Source of the DNA: Byssochlamys sp. IMV 00236 | Lineage: Eukaryota > Ascomycota > Eurotiomycetes > Eurotiales > Thermoascaceae | Length of the DNA stretch: 14,585 nucleotides | Reading direction: 5' to 3' | Assembly: GCA_001931875.2 (NCBI GenBank) | Contig: MSJH02000513.1 | Coordinates: forward strand, 1 to 14,585 | Shown: one piece after another, positions 1 to 7,972 of the stretch | How the letters are laid out: each line of letters opens with the position of its first letter | How positions within the stretch are numbered: position 1 is the first letter of the stretch | Position numbers and translations under genes: made by a program | The notes under the pieces: model-generated | Databases searched by the model: none | What the model was told of the DNA's origin: nothing | The model's input: only the letters and a program-made list of their open reading frames with translations

Positions 1-124
1 AAAAAAAAAATAAAGGAATTACAAGATTTTCTCTCTTCTATAAAAAGACGCCAAACAAATGAGAAACGTCAAGTTTTCTTTCTTTTTTTTTTTTTATTTT
101 ATTTTATTTCCATAATTTGTTGTC
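1..124. promoter_or_regulatory. Upstream region of the transporter gene
   Basis: This AT-rich leader holds an A-run at the very edge of the window and a long T-tract around 80-116 just before the first transporter exon. T- and pyrimidine-rich tracts are common in fungal promoters, so it probably contains the proximal promoter or 5' UTR of the gene at 125. No clear TATA box or other named site stands out. Confidence 0.35.
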
Positions 125-1562
125 ATGCTGAAATTAATTATTGCCTCTATACAAGTATGCGATCGCATTGACCCCCCTTTTTTGATACCAATGTTAATCT
201 AGTGAGCATAGGCCATATTACAAGTCATGGTTGTCGTCTTCTTTGGCGCATTGTTGGCCAGAATGGGATACTTTAACATGGATAAGCAAAGAGTAATTAT
301 TTTCGTTGATCAATTGATTGAAACTAACAAAATATGCATTCCTAGTGGTTATCCAAGTTAAATATGGTCTTCTTTACCCCTTGTCTACTGTTTTCTAATA
401 TTGCGTCCATCATCTCCTTTCAGAAATTACTCGCTTTTTGGCCTATTCCTGTCTTTTACCTAATTTTTACAGTCATGAACTACACGAGTTCAAACGTCTT
501 TTCTCGATTGGTAGGTTTATCTCCAGCTTATCGCCGCTTTGTCACTGCCTGTGTCATGTTTTCGAATTCAAACTCTGTTCCGATTGCTATTATCTCGAGC
601 TTAGCCGTATCAGATGCCATCAAGACCTTGGCTTGGACTGACGATGACACGTCTGAATCAGTCGCTGCGAGGTAATAATAATAATAATAGTAATAATGAT
701 TCTATTTGTGTATACTAAATCCATCTTCAGAGGCATATCCTATACTCTCTTTTTTGCCATCTTTGGAAACTTGATTCGTTGGTCATACGGTTATCAACTA
801 CTTCAAAAGCGCAATGAAGATGATACATCAACCATTCATGAAGACGAAGAAGTTCAAGTCAATTGCAAATATCATTCTATCGGTAACATCTCTTCCTCAT
901 CATCTGCATCTGGACAATCAGGTATTATTAACCCCAACGAATCAACCCAACTGTTGGCCCAAAATAAACAAACAAGCAACACACATCCCGAGGAGGACAA
1001 CATTGTGAAAATTATAGCCAAACGCATTCATGGTTTCATGTCACCTCCACTCTATGCTGCTGTTGTGGCCCTTGCTGTGGGACTTTCTCCTCTGAAACCA
1101 TTCTTGTACGACAAACAATCTTTCTTGTATCCTTCGTTCACAAAAGCCATCGAGTCCTGTGGAAAGGCTGCTGTGCCTCTCATCCTGTCTTGCTTGGGCG
1201 CTCAGCTCGTCGGCATCTCACAATCTCAACAGCCTGCATCTCCAGAAATGAAAAAACCCGTCGCTCTGGCCATTGTCCTTCGCATGATTATTCCTCCATT
1301 CATTGTTGTCCCTCTTTTGGTTTTGTTTGTCAAGTACGGTGCTCAATGGTCTAGCCTGGCAGGTGACCCAGTATTTATCACTATGATGATCGTCCTTGGC
1401 TGTACACCTACCGCTATCAACTTGGTCCAGATTACTCAGGTGAATCACATTTTTGAAGAAGAGATGCTTCGTATGCTCTTTTGGAGTTATGGTATTGTCT
1501 GTGTGCCTGCTTGTACCTTACTCGTCTTTTTGGCATTAAGTGTTGTAGATAAACTACTTTAG
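125..1562 (+). CDS. PIN/auxin efflux carrier-like membrane transporter (Mem_trans family), four exons
   Basis: Spliced model: exons 125-154, 212-292, 346-671 and 731-1562, giving 422 aa. All three introns (57, 53 and 59 nt) begin GT and end AG; introns 2 and 3 carry CTAAC/CTAAA branch sites, and every junction keeps the frame. The protein has the family layout: a hydrophobic N-terminal half (about residues 1-168), a hydrophilic, Ser/Glu-rich central loop (about 169-244), and a hydrophobic C-terminal half (about 245-422). Recognisable family blocks are FFTPCLLFSNIAS near residue 46, FSNSNSVPIAI near 109-119, and RGISYTLFFAIFG spanning the intron-3 junction. Relatives are fungal ECM3/YLR152C-like proteins and plant PIN/PILS carriers. 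In fungi the substrate is generally unknown and the location is probably an internal membrane such as the ER. The start at 125 is chosen because it opens the first amphipathic helix and sits in good frame. An AATAAA lies at 1614-1619. I see no breaks, so the gene is probably functional. Confidence 0.9.
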
Positions 1563-1613
1563 GCTGTATATAAAGTTACCCTCATTTTTGTTTTGTTTTT
1601 TATTTGAAACAAT

Positions 1614-1619
1614 AATAAA
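1614..1619 (+). terminator. Candidate polyadenylation signal of the transporter gene
   Basis: A canonical AATAAA hexamer lies about 50 nt after the transporter stop codon, in T-rich and A-rich sequence. The role is inferred from position. Confidence 0.45.
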
Positions 1620-3241
1620 GTACCACATTCATTTCGTAGATATCAAGATGTGTGTAGGACGAACCTTATCATGCATAAAGTTAAAGAATCTCACATGACT
1701 ACAGTGTCCCTTTTGGCATATTTTATCCTTATTTGTTCCACTGTATGATCATTTCCTGGGATTTGATGGGCATCTATACTGCGCGACATAAACAATGGTT
1801 AAAACTATTACCGAGTATGCATTGAACTTCTATTATGTGTGATTAGATGAAACTGATTGTCTTTTCTCCTTTCTTTGTTTTGAGTTTTACTTGGTCATTA
1901 CTATTTCAATTATTGCTATGACAACAGACATGTAAGTCATAACAAGGAGATATGACCCGTTTTGTCTATGTTTAGTATCTCGATCAAGCAAATGAAGTTG
2001 TTTATATTTTGTGCTTTTCTATCGAGAACAATGACTGTTTCATTGTACATACAGTGAAATAGGATGTACACTATTTTTAGAAATGGCTTAGTCTTGTTAG
2101 AAAGTGTCAATGATTCTATGGTCGCAAGGAAGAACGCCAAGAATATACGCACGCGTACACAAAGAATACAAAATAGTACTTTTACCTAGTAAATCTCTTC
2201 ATCTACATGTCATGAATAAAGGCCCTTGTGCTTACTCTCTCCCTTTTTAGATGGCTTCTTGTCCGAGAATTCTTCATTCATGTGTTTATGATTTCTGCTA
2301 TTAGTAATGATGAATGCGCACTTGGATTAACACCATCAAGCTAAATTTTATGTAATGGAATGCACAATCTATTAAAATCGCTATAGATGTTATTGCTTGG
2401 CGTTGTTTCCTTGGCAGAATACAAGTGCCCAGAGTGCTTAGTTAGCTGATACAGTTACACAGACTGAACAATGACAGGCACATCACTTTATGATCTAGAG
2501 TTGGTAAACATTCTACAACATGATAAACATGAATGAGAAGTCACATACAAAAATTACATGATAAGAAGGACGGCCCAAAGAGGAACTGGGAAAGAAAGAG
2601 ATTTGTACTAAAGAGCAAGGAATAAAAAACCAAAATTGCATCAGTTACTGAAACCTCAAACAAACAGCTGTTATCTCGACGAAACCTCACAGCTCTCTTT
2701 ATGACCTGTATCTGAAACAAAGATATTGGAGATGCAGAGAAGAAATTATCAACAATGGTAAAGCTGATTTAGGTGGTATCAAGAAGCAAGTGATAACATG
2801 TGCCAATTCTAAGGCTACTAAACTGATACACAAATTCATTAAAAATGAATCAAGAGTTGCATCTTCCTCAAGCTACTGACAGTGAAAGCTCTGCTTCATC
2901 TGTGGCTCATATACTGTCTACTAACAATAAAATCGATCTGGAAATAGTCGTTTGCATTCACTGTAATTGTGTTGGACTCTGAAACAATTTTGAAGCAATA
3001 ACCTCAAAGATTTAATACTGCTGTCAGCACCATGGGTTTTACTTATATATGATGACCATTCATTTTTTTCCAAGAAGTGACCAAATGAAGTGACTCAAGC
3101 AAGCTACTAACTGGTTCAACACAGCCTGATATCGGACTTTCATTTCATAGGGTGAGGATTACTCGAATTTACTAAAATCTATTCAACGCCGTAAATTTCG
3201 CATCATCTTTTTCTTTTTTCACAATAATTTTTGTAGCCAAA
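1620..3241. other. Long intergenic region without a confident gene
   Basis: No reading frame with a recognisable product was found on either strand in this 1.6 kb. The only coding-like signal is a plus-strand stop-free stretch at 2652-2876 (75 codons, no early ATG), followed by another open frame that starts inside it and runs to about 2978. It might be an old gene remnant. A TACTAAC-like branch motif sits near 2917, but I could not build a convincing spliced gene. The T-rich end (about 3209-3240) is probably the promoter or 5' UTR of the gene at 3242. Confidence 0.4.
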
Positions 3242-3517
3242 ATGATGGATAGTATGCTTTCGTACAGTGGCGGCATCGTCGGCCTAGTCATCTTGATCCT
3301 TGACTTAATCGTCATCTTTGAAGTCATGAACTCAAACCGTGCTATTTCTGGAAAATTAGGTTGGTCTCTCTTGGTCTTTTTCTTCCCTCTTGTTGGCTTA
3401 ATCCTTTACTTGTAAGTGCCGTTGATTTACACTAAACTTTGTTATTTACTAAAATATATTTGTAGCCTCTTTAGTAATCGTCAAGAACATAACGCACGCT
3501 ACGAGCCGCTTATTTAA
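3242..3517 (+). CDS. Small two-TM protein with a PLDc_N (cardiolipin synthase N-terminal-like) domain
   Basis: Exons 3242-3411 and 3466-3517 are joined across a 54-nt intron (GTAAGT donor, TTTACTAAAA branch region, TTTGTAG acceptor), giving 73 aa. Without splicing the frame stops at once in the donor. Residues 10-29 form a first membrane helix containing an acidic pair (D21, E27). A short basic loop (residues 30-38) follows, then a second helix with the family signature W41 ... FFFP(49)LVG(52)LILY(56). The tail is polar (SNRQEH..RYEPLI). This matches the stand-alone form of the PLDc_N domain, which in larger bacterial proteins precedes the phospholipase D domains of cardiolipin synthase. No catalytic domain is present here, so an enzymatic role should not be assumed. 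It is probably an integral membrane protein of unknown function. There are two adjacent ATG codons (3242, 3245); the first was chosen. A (TG)11 repeat and an AATAAA (3604-3609) follow in the 3' flank. Confidence 0.82.
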
Positions 3518-3531
3518 CGATCGTAAACTTT

Positions 3532-3553
3532 TGTGTGTGTGTGTGTGTGTGTG
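3532..3553. repeat. (TG)11 microsatellite
   Basis: An uninterrupted dinucleotide run of 22 nt lies 15 nt after the PLDc_N-type gene's stop codon, so it probably falls in its 3' UTR. Confidence 0.9.
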
Positions 3554-3603
3554 ATAAATAATTCTTTTACCTTTGTTTTCACTATTAAACTCAGCTTTGT
3601 ATC

Positions 3604-3609
3604 AATAAA
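3604..3609 (+). terminator. Candidate polyadenylation signal of the PLDc_N-type gene
   Basis: An AATAAA lies 87 nt after the stop codon at 3517 and only 19 nt before the ATG of the next candidate gene, implying very tight spacing if both are real. Confidence 0.4.
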
Positions 3610-3627
3610 AAATATACGTAGTTTTTA

Positions 3628-4003
3628 ATGCATGCATTTGCTACGCCTCAGCAGTGTGACTATTATCAGATAATGAACCATCACGTGTACTTTGTCGAGA
3701 CGGTTGAAAACAGAGACCAATGCATACCATCAAAGCCAGGAACAACCTTTGCTTATTCAACAATGGCAAAAGCAGTAGGGGACTTACTCACAAAATGCTC
3801 GAGTAGCACACAAGGTTGAAGACCGTATAGCATAAAGATGACGAAATAAATAGACTTTTGCTTATTAATTACTAAAGTGTTGATTTTTTTGTTCTTGCCA
3901 AGATGGATCAACTAAGCTTGCGCAATCTCTTGTGGAATCAATTGGCATAGCTCATCTTTTCCTAGCATGTATCAACGTGCTGCTTGCAATAAAAAGCAAA
4001 TAG
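3628..4003 (+). CDS. Possible small orphan protein gene, two exons
   Basis: I do not recognise this protein. The first exon (3628-3814) has 62 complete codons beginning MHAFATPQQCDYY. The frame then meets TGA inside a possible donor. Splicing 3815-3902 (88 nt, ATTACTAAAG branch motif, CCAAG acceptor) joins it in frame to 3903-4003, giving 95 aa that ends LLAIKSK. The polar N-terminal two thirds contains four cysteines; the C-terminal part (about residues 75-92) is hydrophobic and might be a tail anchor. Weak points are the GTTGAA donor, which is unlike the GTAWGT donors of the neighbours, and the short start region directly after the previous gene's AATAAA. An in-frame TAG immediately upstream (3619-3621) could instead be the acceptor of an intron from an earlier exon. 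An AATAAA at 4160-4165 could serve it. It may be a real small gene or chance. Confidence 0.35.
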
Positions 4004-4218
4004 TGACTTAATCTCGAGGAAGAAGCAGTAAAAACAATACTATATAAAGTCATGGCATAGTTTACCTATTTTTACCTTACAGTCATGCTAATAGTATAGT
4101 TTGTAGTTTTCATTTCATCAAACCAACACTTTCTAAGCATTAAGCGATTTTGATCTCCGAATAAAGATGTGTCGCCTGTCCTTTCATTCTCTTTTTTTTT
4201 CTTTCTTTTTATCCTATT

Positions 4219-4611
4219 ATGAAAAACACAATACATATTCCCGCTTCACCACTAAGATACAGCGCTATTGATGAATATGAGTCTGGGATGGAAGCGTCTG
4301 CTTCGTCCATGGCCGAAGATGATGATGAAATTGTACATAAAAAGCAGCATCTGCATAAAAAATCACAAGCACCAGTTGCAAGCGTCAGTAGTAGTACTAG
4401 TAGCGTAGATGAATCAGTAGCTACAAAGAACTCATCCAACTCTGCAAAACCAACACATTTGAAAGATATGAAAGCATCACCACTTCGAATTATAACACCT
4501 TCAACAGCACGACTATTACAAAAGACAGATGAAGTACCAACACCTTCTTCTGGTTACGACGGCGATACTGAAGGGCCATTGAATGACGACACAAAAAACT
4601 ATTCTTATTGA
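4219..4611 (+). CDS. Serine-rich, probably disordered 130-aa hypothetical protein
   Basis: This is an intronless frame after a CT-rich leader (about 4180-4215), with an AATAAA at 4652-4657, 41 nt past the stop. No known domain is visible. The protein is rich in Ser, Thr, Asp, Glu and Lys with almost no hydrophobic core, so it is probably unstructured. The pentapeptide ASPLR occurs twice (residues 9-13 and 91-95), each within SPLR followed by a hydrophobic or aromatic residue. Further SP/TP sites occur (ITPSTAR, VPTPSS). That pattern would suit proline-directed kinases such as CDKs or MAPKs, but this is inference. An acidic run EDDDE precedes a His/Lys patch (HKKQHLHKK). The antisense open frame at 4209-4439 is a by-product of the serine-rich composition. 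It is convergent with the TMEM230 gene. I think it is a genuine lineage-specific gene. Confidence 0.6.
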   Translation: MKNTIHIPASPLRYSAIDEYESGMEASASSMAEDDDEIVHKKQHLHKKSQAPVASVSSSTSSVDESVATKNSSNSAKPTHLKDMKASPLRIITPSTARLLQKTDEVPTPSSGYDGDTEGPLNDDTKNYSY

Positions 4612-4651
4612 TAATGCCCGGTAGCTATGTTACAAGCCATTCATTGATGCT

Positions 4652-4657
4652 AATAAA
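4652..4657 (+). terminator. Candidate polyadenylation signal of the 130-aa gene
   Basis: A canonical AATAAA lies 41 nt downstream of the stop codon, in AT-rich sequence. Confidence 0.45.
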
Positions 4658-5043
4658 TTTATTGTAAATATATATTATAATGAGTTCACTGTGCTTTAGC
4701 AATAGCAATGTGGGGTAAATTAAGCTTTGCTTCATGATAAACAGTTACGACTTCTTTCATTGGTTTCATCGTGGGGTACTATGACGTCTCTCTTCTATTC
4801 ATTATATCATAGACCATAGTAACAGTATGATGGTCAACCTTCCCTCTCCTTTCTCTCTGTGTCTATTTAGCAATTGACACTTTTTGTATTTATTCATAGA
4901 TAATCATTGACATTTTTATCATACTGATATGCTTAACCCATGTATAAGAAATTGTAGTCTAAATAGCAGGTTGCCGTGACACCAAGATTTGTCTCTATGA
5001 TATGAGTATCTTCTTTATATCAAACAGATGAGTATACACTAAT
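4658..5043. other. Convergent intergenic region
   Basis: This lies between the ends of the plus-strand 130-aa gene and the minus-strand TMEM230 gene. It is AT-rich, and I see no gene, repeat or RNA in it; it should contain the 3' ends of both transcripts. Confidence 0.5.
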
Positions 5044-5049
5044 TTTATT
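5044..5049 (-). terminator. Candidate polyadenylation signal of the TMEM230-like gene
   Basis: TTTATT on the plus strand reads AATAAA on the minus strand, 43 nt after the TMEM230-like stop codon. Confidence 0.4.
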
Positions 5050-5092
5050 GGGTTATTTGCTTCAAATGAATATATGTACAACAGAAGTGGGG

Positions 5093-5602
5093 TTAATCCC
5101 AATCAGGTATAAGTGAAAAGTCATAGCCAGGGTACTTGTAATATGCATAGTATGCAATATACAGATGATAGGCACCTATAATAATAACAATAAATAATCA
5201 TATTTACACAACAAGCTAAAAAACTAACCTGGAATAAACATGATACTGCCAAGTACAATAAACGGTATACCTCTAGATAACCATTCCTATTTAAAGATGT
5301 ATTGATAAACTGTATAGTTTAGCTTTGTTTATGACTTTTACTTCTGAAGTAATCTGTCCAATCTTGATCAGAATTCCAACTGCTAGCAATCCGCCTCCAG
5401 CTAAGAAAAGTAAAATGGCAAGACCAATTGCATTCCAAGGAACTGTCACATAAAGCAGTTAGTATATGAATAATATAAACCGCATAAATGTATACATACT
5501 TGGTGGATCTTGGTTTTCAAACTGAGCAGAAGTAAAACCTGTGTCATCTTGCAACTCAACAAATCGTCTCGTTCTTGATTTTGGTTTGATGGGATTACGC
5601 AT
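5093..5602 (-). CDS. TMEM230: TMEM230 family transmembrane protein (UPF0414), four exons
   Basis: Minus-strand exons 5602-5500, 5442-5342, 5286-5229 and 5175-5093 give 114 aa, close to the 120 aa of the human protein. Introns are 57, 55 and 53 nt; the first has a GTATGT donor and a perfect TACTAAC branch site. The frame is kept at all three junctions. Layout: a basic then polar N-terminus (residues 1-33), an IPW block before the first membrane helix (about 39-60), a short loop with GQITSEEWLSRG (64-74), a second helix with IVLGSIMFIPG (78-88), then the family hallmark YHLYIAYYAYYKYPGY followed by SLIPDWD at the end. Human TMEM230 is a secretory/recycling vesicle protein implicated in vesicle trafficking and, debatably, in Parkinson disease; in fungi its role is largely untested. 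All conserved blocks are intact, so the gene is probably functional. The start was chosen because it is the only ATG in frame before the conserved region. Confidence 0.93.
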
Positions 5603-5971
5603 GTTGTGTAAAAATGAGATAGAACAAAGAAAAGATATATGCTCTCTTTCTGGAAATTAAAGTCGCACCAGGTGAAACTCAATGTCACGACCTGACCTAA
5701 TGCGCAGGATTTTTTGGATAGCTCTGAAATACGATAGGGGCATATGAGGGCCGAGAACACTGCTGTAGAATACGGCTCTAAAATATAGGGGTTGAATAAA
5801 CTCTGTTATTAGATTGCAGCATCAAGGGGCCAGATTTAATTTATATATTCAGAAAAGCTTTGGTTGCTTACTAAAGGGTAATCCTGTAACAAGCATAGCA
5901 CCAACAGGAAAATGTGATGTATTTACTATTTTAGATGCAGAATAACTACACTCTTTTTCGAAATCAAAGTC
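5603..5971. other. Promoter region of the TMEM230-like gene and left edge of the relic-rich region
   Basis: The part near 5603-5760 should contain the minus-strand promoter of the TMEM230 homologue. The rest, up to the transposase relic, shows no recognisable coding sequence. I could not find the terminal inverted repeat or the N-terminal transposase domain expected upstream of an intact Tc1/IS630 element, so the element seems to be truncated here. Confidence 0.4.
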
Positions 5972-6576
5972 GTGTGCCACGGAAAAGGAAGTCAGAGGTT
6001 GACAAAAATAGAAGTGAAGCGTAGTATGGCGTGGTCAAAAAAAGGATCTACTGCTGTGGTAACTGTCCCAAAAACAAGAGCAAAAATGACTACTATCCTG
6101 GGTGCAATCTCTGCATCTGGTCTGATTAAATGCAGCTTAAGACTTCCACAGGTTTCGACCAGAAAACGAAAGCGAACAAATGCTTCTGAAATTATTAGCA
6201 GAGGAACTGTCACTGGTCATTATCTTAGTTTTCTCAAGGCTACAATGGATGAGATGGATAAGTATCAGCACATGAAAGGTCATTATTTGGTCATGGATAA
6301 TGCTCCTATTCTAAAGCCGAAGATATTTCTCGGTATATTGAGTCTAGAGGATATCGATGTGCTTATCTTCCATCATACTCGCCTGAACTTAATCCTATTG
6401 AACAGTTTTGGTCCGTTCTCAAGAGTAAAGTTAAACGCAACAGGTTCTTGGAAAGCGAGACGTTGATGACACGAATCAGCGAGGCATCAAAGTGTTTGGA
6501 ATTGAGTGATTTTGAAGGATTTGTTTCTCATTCTCATAAATATTTAGATAGCTGTCGCAACGGAGAGCCATTATGA
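5972..6576 (+). pseudogene. Decayed Tc1/IS630-type (DDE) transposase, 5'-truncated and frameshifted
   Basis: Two reading frames together give the C-terminal catalytic part of a Tc1/mariner-IS630 superfamily transposase, which cuts and pastes DNA at TA sites. Frame one (start 5972, similarity from about 6017) reads through KRSMAWSKKG, VTVPKTRAK and TTILGAISASGLIKCS to the second catalytic Asp in VMDNAP (6293-6307). The frame then shifts by one base at about 6311-6315. The other frame carries YLPSYSPELNPIEQFW (third catalytic Glu in NPIE, 6379-6411) and the normal C-terminus, with a stop at 6574-6576. The single-frame ORF that runs to 6466 therefore ends in nonsense. The helix-turn-helix DNA-binding region and the first catalytic Asp are missing upstream. 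No terminal inverted repeats were seen. The copy cannot encode an active enzyme. Substantial residue conservation suggests moderate age. Confidence 0.85.
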
Positions 6577-7502
6577 TATGACGTTCAGTTTCCTTGAACG
6601 ATTTATAATAACAAGCAAAAACACAAAAAAAAAGTCGAGTATCGCAGGTGTGCAAAGAACGTTGAGGCAATCGAGCAGGAACTGAAGACGAGAGGTGTCG
6701 TCGAACATCAACGCTGGGATCAATATTATGGTATGGTGATGTCGTTAATACGTGACTCGAGGGCGCCATCCAGAGTTGAGCCAAAAAAAAAAAAAAAAAA
6801 AATAAGTGTCATCAGCTTCAGATTTGAGTGTTCCACCAGTGAGCCTGTTCCAAAATAAGAGTGTGGTGAAGAGTGCGCCCTGAAGTGTGCGTTGTATTGG
6901 TCGCACTACTATTCTTAGTGCAATCACAACTGTCATGGCATATTGGGTTTATTGAAACAAATTGTCATTTTGGGGGAGATAAGGAAGAATGATTCCAGAG
7001 TGCACATGGGTAAATATTACAGAGTGGAGGATGAGAAGAGGGTGACAGCACGCCGTCAGAGAGATAAGAGGAAGTATACAGGATCACCATGACCCTCAAG
7101 GTTCGAAAAGCTGCATACTTGTCATAGCATACAGAGTCCATGATTGCGAACATATCAAATACCCCATTATTTTAGCAACTTCAGAAGAGCAATTGGAGAT
7201 AGAGGCATACGATATCGAGTAAGTAGTATTTATTTGATGTCATTAAAAACTGGAGACCATCGTGGTTCTCCCACGGCGAGGAAGCCGCCCGTCACAAACA
7301 ACCCTTTGGTCAAAACATCCATGGGCAGTTTGTGCAAATGCAATCACCAATGGAATGGTAGTCCTCGCACATTTTATAGGGTAGGAGCAACATGGAACGT
7401 TTGCGATCAAGATATTGGCATTGTGGAAGTCGTGATTCACGGAAATAAAACAAGTGGTTAGTAATTTCTCTTCTAATTCTGCTTTTGGACGACAAGGCAA
7501 AG
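6577..7502. other. Relic-rich stretch with fragmented coding-like sequence
   Basis: No intact gene. On the plus strand 6598-6855 is free of stops for 86 codons, contains KVEYRRCAKNVEAIEQEL and WDQYYGMVMSLIRDS, and runs through an A20 tract (6783-6802) as polylysine. A separate frame at about 7007-7060 (MGKYYRVEDEKRVTARRQ) and another at 7144-7461 (with SMGSLCKCNHQWNG) are also coding-like, but short and separated by stops. They look like pieces of one or more decayed mobile-element proteins; I cannot name the family. Confidence 0.4.
6783..6802. repeat. A20 homopolymer
   Basis: An uninterrupted run of 20 A residues, lying in frame within the stop-free stretch 6598-6855. It may be the A-tail of an old retroposed fragment or slippage inside a decayed gene. 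Confidence 0.9.
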
Positions 7503-7733
7503 GAACCCAAACATGTGTCCGTATATAACGATGCAGATGTCGGTAACAGTGTTCGTTCATCTCCAGTCCACCCCAGAGGAATGGCCTTCTCAGATTACTA
7601 GACTCAGTGCTCCTTATCGCAGAACCCAAACATGTGTCCGTTTTTAAACGATGCAGATGCCGGTAACAGCGTTCGTTCATCTCCAGTCCACCCCAGAGGA
7701 ATGGCCTTCTCAGGTTACTAGACTCAGTGCTCC
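7503..7733. repeat. Tandem duplication of a ~120-bp unit
   Basis: Copy one (7503-7613) and copy two (7622-7733) start with GAACCCAAACATGTGTCCG and end with GACTCAGTGCTCC, a period of 119-120 bp. They differ by only a few substitutions and one extra base (gtatataacg against gtttttaaacg), so the duplication is fairly recent. The minus strand stays open across both copies (172 codons, 7761-7243), repeating the peptide STESSNLRRPFLWGGLEMNE. This could mean the unit was once coding or may be coincidence. No known domain was recognised. Confidence 0.88.
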
Positions 7734-7972
7734 GCGAAATCCAACGTCCAAAAGCCAGCATGTATGTGTTTACTTACCTGGAAAAGGACACCACTTGCAA
7801 GCGAAATGAAGAAATGGAAGAACAAAACTCTCCTATTTTTATAGGTTCGATCTCGGACTTTATTCAAAATGACGGTCAAAATTGATCCTCTTTTTTTTTT
7901 TTTTTTATCTTCGAACCTACTTTTATATTTTATACTTCTTTTTTTTCCGTGGCGTGAAGTTACCTCTTTACG
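7734..7972. other. Spacer with T-tract, inverted 9-mer and possible promoter
   Basis: It contains a perfect 9-bp inverted repeat, TAGGTTCGA near 7843-7851 and TCGAACCTA near 7911-7919, flanking a T-tract of about 16 nt (near 7890-7906). A TATA-like and pyrimidine-rich segment (about 7921-7948) precedes the ATG at 7973 and could act as a promoter. No gene seen. Confidence 0.4.

Noticed and set aside
1218..1448. Minus-strand ORF opposite transporter exon 4
   Set aside because: Antisense of a clearly recognised conserved coding exon.
3049..3129. ATGATGA and CTGA about 80 nt apart, like C and D boxes of a snoRNA
   Set aside because: No convincing terminal stem and no evident rRNA-complementary guide; such short words occur often by chance.
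4209..4439. Minus-strand 76-codon ORF opposite the 130-aa gene
   Set aside because: Antisense of serine and acidic codons; a typical shadow frame.
5446..5760. Minus-strand 104-codon ORF over the TMEM230 first exon
   Set aside because: It is in a different frame from the TMEM230 exons and reads through an intron with a perfect branch site, so it is a shadow.
7243..7761. Minus-strand 172-codon ORF
   Set aside because: No domain, antisense to other coding-like fragments, and most of its length comes from the 120-bp duplication being open in this phase. Kept only as a finding, not called as a gene.
7843..7860. GGTTCGATCTC resembling a tRNA B box, followed by a T-run
   Set aside because: The flanks cannot form the T stem and there is no matching A box or acceptor stem upstream.
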